A stretch of 16,282 nt of DNA from Euryarchaeota archaeon UBA40 (GTDB lineage: Archaea; Thermoplasmatota; Poseidoniia; Poseidoniales; Thalassarchaeaceae): assembly GCA_002506875.1 (NCBI GenBank), contig DAYJ01000118.1, positions 1 through 16,282 on the forward strand, read 5' to 3'. Below the pieces are notes generated by a model that made no database searches, was not told where the DNA came from, and saw only the letters and a list, made by a program, of their open reading frames with translations. Shown here piece after piece: positions 13,711 through 16,282 of the stretch (position 1 is the stretch's first letter; each line of letters starts with the position of its first letter). Both the position numbers and the translations under genes were made by a program.

Positions 13711-14142
13711 ATGGTACGTAGCAGTCAGCCAAGAAAGCAAAGGAAGGCGGCGGGTTCCGCCCCCAATCATAGTCAGCGTAAGCGTGTTCGTGCACGCCTA
13801 CAACTTGATGATAATTCCTTCACAACCGTTCGCAACATCACAGTTCGTGCAGGCGACACAGTGAAGGTTGTCCGCGGTGATTTCGGATTTCCGAACAGTA
13901 AGAAGTCCGAAGGTCGTGGCAAGCGAAACCAAGGCAAGCGTGGTGCATCTGGCATTGAGGGCGAAGTTCTCAAGGTCAATCCAGATGGTACTCTCCACAT
14001 CGAAGGTATTGCTGTCACGAAGTCCGATGGTAAGGATGAGCCTATGCCTGTCCGCGCCTCGAACGTGGTCGTCATCAAACTCGATGATTCCGATGCAAAG
14101 CGGATGTCTAAGTTAGCTGAGCGAGAGAACAGAGGTGCATGA
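13711..14142 (+). CDS. rpl24: 50S ribosomal protein L24 (uL24) with an insert in the KOW domain
   Basis: Assembly-initiating large-subunit protein with a KOW domain, located near the exit-tunnel opening. The 143 residues begin SSQPRKQRKAAGSAPNH, the archaeal QPRKQRK signature. The KOW part is VRAGDTVKVVRGDF (45-58), but the usual short loop to the G-x-E-G strand is replaced by about 22 mostly basic and polar residues (59-80, including KKSEGRGKRNQGKRG). GIEGEVLKVN (81-90) and HIEGIAV resume the domain. Typical archaeal length is about 115-125. eS4 starts one base after the TGA. Confidence 0.95.
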   Translation: MVRSSQPRKQRKAAGSAPNHSQRKRVRARLQLDDNSFTTVRNITVRAGDTVKVVRGDFGFPNSKKSEGRGKRNQGKRGASGIEGEVLKVNPDGTLHIEGIAVTKSDGKDEPMPVRASNVVVIKLDDSDAKRMSKLAERENRGA

Positions 14143-14143
14143 G

Positions 14144-14854
14144 ATGGGTCGAAGCAGTCACATGAAGAGATTGGCAATGCCACGAAGTTGGCCACTTCCA
14201 CGAAAGACTAGTGTCTGGGTCCAGCGTCCAGATCCTTGCGGTCATCCTATCGACCGTTGTATGCCGATTGGTATTGTTCTTCGAGATATTCTAGGTGTTG
14301 CTGGGACTCGTCGAGAGGTTAGTCAGATTCTGAACAAGAGTGTTGTTGAGGTCGATGGCCGTGTAGTAACCTCTACAGGTCGAGGCGTTGGTCTCCTAGA
14401 CATTCTCACTGTCGGTGACCAGAATTACATGTGTGTCCTCGACAATCGAGGGCGCCTCGCATACAATCCGATTTCCAAGAAGAATGCAGGCACCAAGTTT
14501 TGCCGACTTAATGGCAAGACGACAATCAAGGGTGGAAAGACCCAGCTCTCGTTCCACGATGGACGAACGCTCATCGTTGACGATGCAAGCAAGGATAGTT
14601 GGGCCACTGGTTCCACGTGCATCATAGATCTCGCATCTGGCAAGATTAAGGATACGCTCAAGGCGGAAGCCGGAGCTTCCTGCTACCTCATTGGTGGAAA
14701 CCACGTTGGTGAGATTACGACCCTCAAGGAAATTGAGACCAAGCGGTCCTCGATGCCTAACGAGATTACTTTCGAAGAGGGTTATGGGACCATCGAGGAC
14801 TATGTCATGGTCATTCCATCTGTCGATTCTCTTCCATTGGAGGTGACTGAATGA
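14144..14854 (+). CDS. rps4e: 30S ribosomal protein S4e (eS4)
   Basis: Archaeal and eukaryotic small-subunit protein with an S4-type RNA-binding domain followed by a KOW-like domain. The 236 residues show HMKRLAMPRSWPLPRKTSVW (6-25), then PIGIVLRDILGVAGTRREV (41-59), EVDGRVVTSTGRGVGLLDIL and the C-terminal GGNHVGEITTLKEIE. The start at ATG 14144 is preceded by GAGGTG (14132-14137) and fits the family MGxxxHxKRL opening. An in-frame GTG at 14135 lies in that site. Its stop overlaps uL5 (ATGA). Confidence 0.96.
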   Translation: MGRSSHMKRLAMPRSWPLPRKTSVWVQRPDPCGHPIDRCMPIGIVLRDILGVAGTRREVSQILNKSVVEVDGRVVTSTGRGVGLLDILTVGDQNYMCVLDNRGRLAYNPISKKNAGTKFCRLNGKTTIKGGKTQLSFHDGRTLIVDDASKDSWATGSTCIIDLASGKIKDTLKAEAGASCYLIGGNHVGEITTLKEIETKRSSMPNEITFEEGYGTIEDYVMVIPSVDSLPLEVTE

Positions 14855-15375
14855 GTGAATCCAATGTAATGACTGCGACTCGTGTCACTAAGATCACAAT
14901 CAACATCGGTGTTGGTGAAGGCGGCAATCGCCTTCAGACGGCCGAGCGTGTTCTTGAGGTCTTGACAGGGGCTACGCCCATACGAACGCTTTCGAAGAAG
15001 ACGAACCGTGATCTTGGGACGCGTGAAGGCGCTCCAATCGGCTGCAAGGTTACTATGCGTGACCAGGAGCAGATTCAATCGTTCCTAAAGGACGCATTCT
15101 GGGTTCGTGAGAATACACTCCCAGCTTGGAATTTCGATTCATCGGGCAATTTGTCCTTTGGTGTTTCTGACTACACTGATTTCCCTAAGCAGAAGTATGA
15201 TCCAGATATTGGCATCTTCGGGATGGATATCAACGTCGTACTAGAGCGCCCTGGTCACAGGGTTAGTCGTCGTCGACGCCGCGCACATCGTGTGGCAATG
15301 AATCATCGAGTCAGCCGGGAGGAGTGCATGGCGTACTTCGCCGGAAACTACGGATTGACAATCGTGGAGGAGTGA
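14851..15375 (+). CDS. rpl5: 50S ribosomal protein L5 (uL5)
   Basis: 5S rRNA-binding protein of the central protuberance. The 174 residues contain ITINIGVGEGGNRLQTAERV (15-34), then KKTNRDLGTREGAPIGCKVT, NLSFGVSDYTDFP and DINVVLERPGHRVSRRRR. Length and motifs are standard. Overlap of its ATG with the eS4 stop suggests coupled translation. GGAGGTGA lies in the last codons of eS4. Confidence 0.97.
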   Translation: MSESNVMTATRVTKITINIGVGEGGNRLQTAERVLEVLTGATPIRTLSKKTNRDLGTREGAPIGCKVTMRDQEQIQSFLKDAFWVRENTLPAWNFDSSGNLSFGVSDYTDFPKQKYDPDIGIFGMDINVVLERPGHRVSRRRRRAHRVAMNHRVSREECMAYFAGNYGLTIVEE

Positions 15376-15380
15376 ATAAC

Positions 15381-15533
15381 ATGGGACGAGATCATGGAGA
15401 AAGAATCGGGCGCACAATTGGGTGTCGCCGCTGTGGACGGAAGCGAGGTATGGTGCGTCGCTACGGTCTGCGTCTATGCCGCCAGTGTTTCCGCGACTCC
15501 GCTCCGGAATTGGGATTCAAGAAGTACGAGTGA
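15381..15533 (+). CDS. rps14: 30S ribosomal protein S14 (uS14, zinc-binding form)
   Basis: Small zinc-ribbon protein of the 30S head. The 50 residues have CRRC (15-18) and CRQC (33-36), giving CxxC-x14-CxxC, followed by FRDSAPELGFKKYE, the archaeal ending. GGAGG sits just before the uL5 stop, 11 bases ahead of the ATG. An upstream in-frame start at 15324 lies inside uL5 and is unlikely. Confidence 0.95.
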   Translation: MGRDHGERIGRTIGCRRCGRKRGMVRRYGLRLCRQCFRDSAPELGFKKYE

Positions 15534-15538
15534 GGTGA
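15531..15538 (+). promoter_or_regulatory. Merged stop codon and Shine-Dalgarno site, uS14 to uS8
   Basis: TGAGGTGA spans the uS14 stop and lies 7 bases before the uS8 ATG at 15546. Confidence 0.65.
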
Positions 15539-15545
15539 TGAAGAG

Positions 15546-15935
15546 ATGCAATTCGACCCCCTAAGTGACGCATTTGTGCGTATGTACAACGCTGAGCAGG
15601 CAGGCCATTACATGGTTACAGTCAGCCCAGCGAGTAAGCTGCTCGGAAGTATGCTGACGATTATCAAGGAGCGAGGCTATATTGGAGAGTTCGAGAAACT
15701 CGATAATGGCCGTGGTGGCTCTTACCGAATTGAGTTGATTGGCGCAATCAACCGCTGTGGCGTCATCAAGCCGCGGTATTCTGTCAAGCGCAGTGATTTC
15801 GAGAAGTGGGAATCCCGCTTCCTACCAGCACAGGACTTTGGTGTTCTTCTCATGACGACCAATCAGGGCGTCATGAGTCATGACAAGGCGAAGGAGGCCC
15901 GTGTCGGTGGTCGCCTTCTGGCGTATATCTTCTGA
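15546..15935 (+). CDS. rps8: 30S ribosomal protein S8 (uS8)
   Basis: 16S central-domain binding protein. The 129 residues contain DPLSDAFVRMYNAEQAG, a central VIKPRYSVKRSDFEKWESRF and the C-terminal RNA-binding signature NQGVMSHDKAKEARVGGRLL, as in archaeal S8/S15a. The length is as usual for archaea. It lies between uS14 and uL6, in the standard spc order. Confidence 0.97.
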   Translation: MQFDPLSDAFVRMYNAEQAGHYMVTVSPASKLLGSMLTIIKERGYIGEFEKLDNGRGGSYRIELIGAINRCGVIKPRYSVKRSDFEKWESRFLPAQDFGVLLMTTNQGVMSHDKAKEARVGGRLLAYIF

Positions 15936-15940
15936 GGTGA
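15933..15940 (+). promoter_or_regulatory. Merged stop codon and Shine-Dalgarno site, uS8 to uL6
   Basis: TGAGGTGA spans the uS8 stop and lies 4 bases before the uL6 ATG, the tightest spacing among these merged sites. Confidence 0.65.
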
Positions 15941-15944
15941 GAAA

Positions 15945-16282
15945 ATGGCGAAACTCGATCAAGTTATTCACACCATCGAACTCCCTGACGGAGTCACTCA
16001 TTCGTTAGATGGCGATACACTAACGCTATCCAAGGATGGCTCACAAATTACCCGCGAATTCAGGCACAGCCGGGTATCTGTCCGCGACTCAGAAGGATCC
16101 CTTGAGGTTCATTGTGATCTCCCACGTCGCCGTGAGAAGGCTCTCTCTGGTACCTGGGCAGCCCACATCCGCAACATGGTCAAGGGCATCGACACAGGAT
16201 TCACCTATCGGCTCAAGGCCGTGTACTCTCACTTCCCGATGACTATCAAGGTTCAAGGTAACGAGATGTCGATTACCAATCT
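15945..16282 (+). CDS. rpl6: 50S ribosomal protein L6 (uL6), 3' end outside window
   Basis: Large-subunit protein near the sarcin-ricin loop and factor-binding site. The frame runs open from ATG 15945 to the window edge (112 codons plus two bases), so it is cut by the window and shows no sign of damage. The archaeal motif GTWAAHIRNMVKGIDTGFTY and the following AVYSHFPMTIKVQGNEMSI identify it. The start follows the TGAGGTGA site. The remaining roughly 60-70 residues and the rest of the spc cluster should lie to the right. Confidence 0.94.
   Translation, partial: MAKLDQVIHTIELPDGVTHSLDGDTLTLSKDGSQITREFRHSRVSVRDSEGSLEVHCDLPRRREKALSGTWAAHIRNMVKGIDTGFTYRLKAVYSHFPMTIKVQGNEMSITN

Noticed and set aside
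1..16282. CRISPR arrays, insertion sequences or integrase attachment sites
   Set aside because: No regularly spaced direct repeats, terminal inverted repeats flanking a transposase, or transposase/integrase motifs were seen.

Overview
The window looks like chromosomal DNA of a planktonic euryarchaeon, most likely a Marine Group II archaeon (Poseidoniia) or a close relative. The evidence is a group II chaperonin, a Hef-type helicase, and an archaeal ribosomal-protein cluster that includes aIF1 (SUI1), the RNase P protein Rpp29 and eS4. Shine-Dalgarno sites are of the GGTGA type. The leftmost protein ends in an EF-hand plus a tail resembling ones I remember from MGII secreted proteins. The lineage call is an inference from memory; no database was searched.

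Layout. (1) 1-318: C-terminal end of a protein with one EF-hand. (2) 408-2018: thermosome subunit. (3) 2101-5213: two genes on the plus strand that overlap by one base and form the most unusual part of the window. The first encodes two tandem CysJ-type FMN flavodoxin domains fused to a protein with the fold signature of the succinate dehydrogenase iron-sulfur subunit (SdhB). In that SdhB-like part nearly every cluster-binding cysteine is replaced (about 10 of 11). The second encodes an HdrB/SdhE-like protein with two CCG domains, in which about 7 of 10 cluster cysteines are also gone. (4) 5217-7010, minus strand: a Hef/FANCM-like SF2 helicase without a nuclease domain, convergent with the flavodoxin pair with only 3 bp between them. 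(5) 7011-7314: a divergent promoter and leader region holding a GC-rich nested inverted repeat. (6) 7315 to the right edge: 18 tightly packed genes in the archaeal S10-spc order: uL3, uL4, uL23, uL2, uS19, uL22, uS3, uL29, aIF1, Rpp29, uS17, uL14, uL24, eS4, uL5, uS14, uS8 and uL6 (cut by the window end).

How it works together. The right half is a housekeeping translation operon in which most genes touch or overlap. At several junctions the stop codon and the next ribosome binding site merge into TGAGGTGA, which suggests translational coupling. Several of its proteins carry departures from family consensus: insertions in uL22, uL23 and uL24, and Phe in place of the usual Trp at the tip of the uL3 W-finger.

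The flavodoxin-SdhB/HdrB pair is the candidate for an undescribed system. An iron-sulfur electron-transfer scaffold appears to have lost its clusters in both subunits while its backbone motifs stayed recognisable, and it gained two FMN domains. My inference is a flavin-based or iron-sparing redox module, or a structural paralogue of the SdhB/SdhE (TfrB-like) module. The sequence cannot show its substrate or partners. No CRISPR array, transposon, tRNA or rRNA gene was seen.
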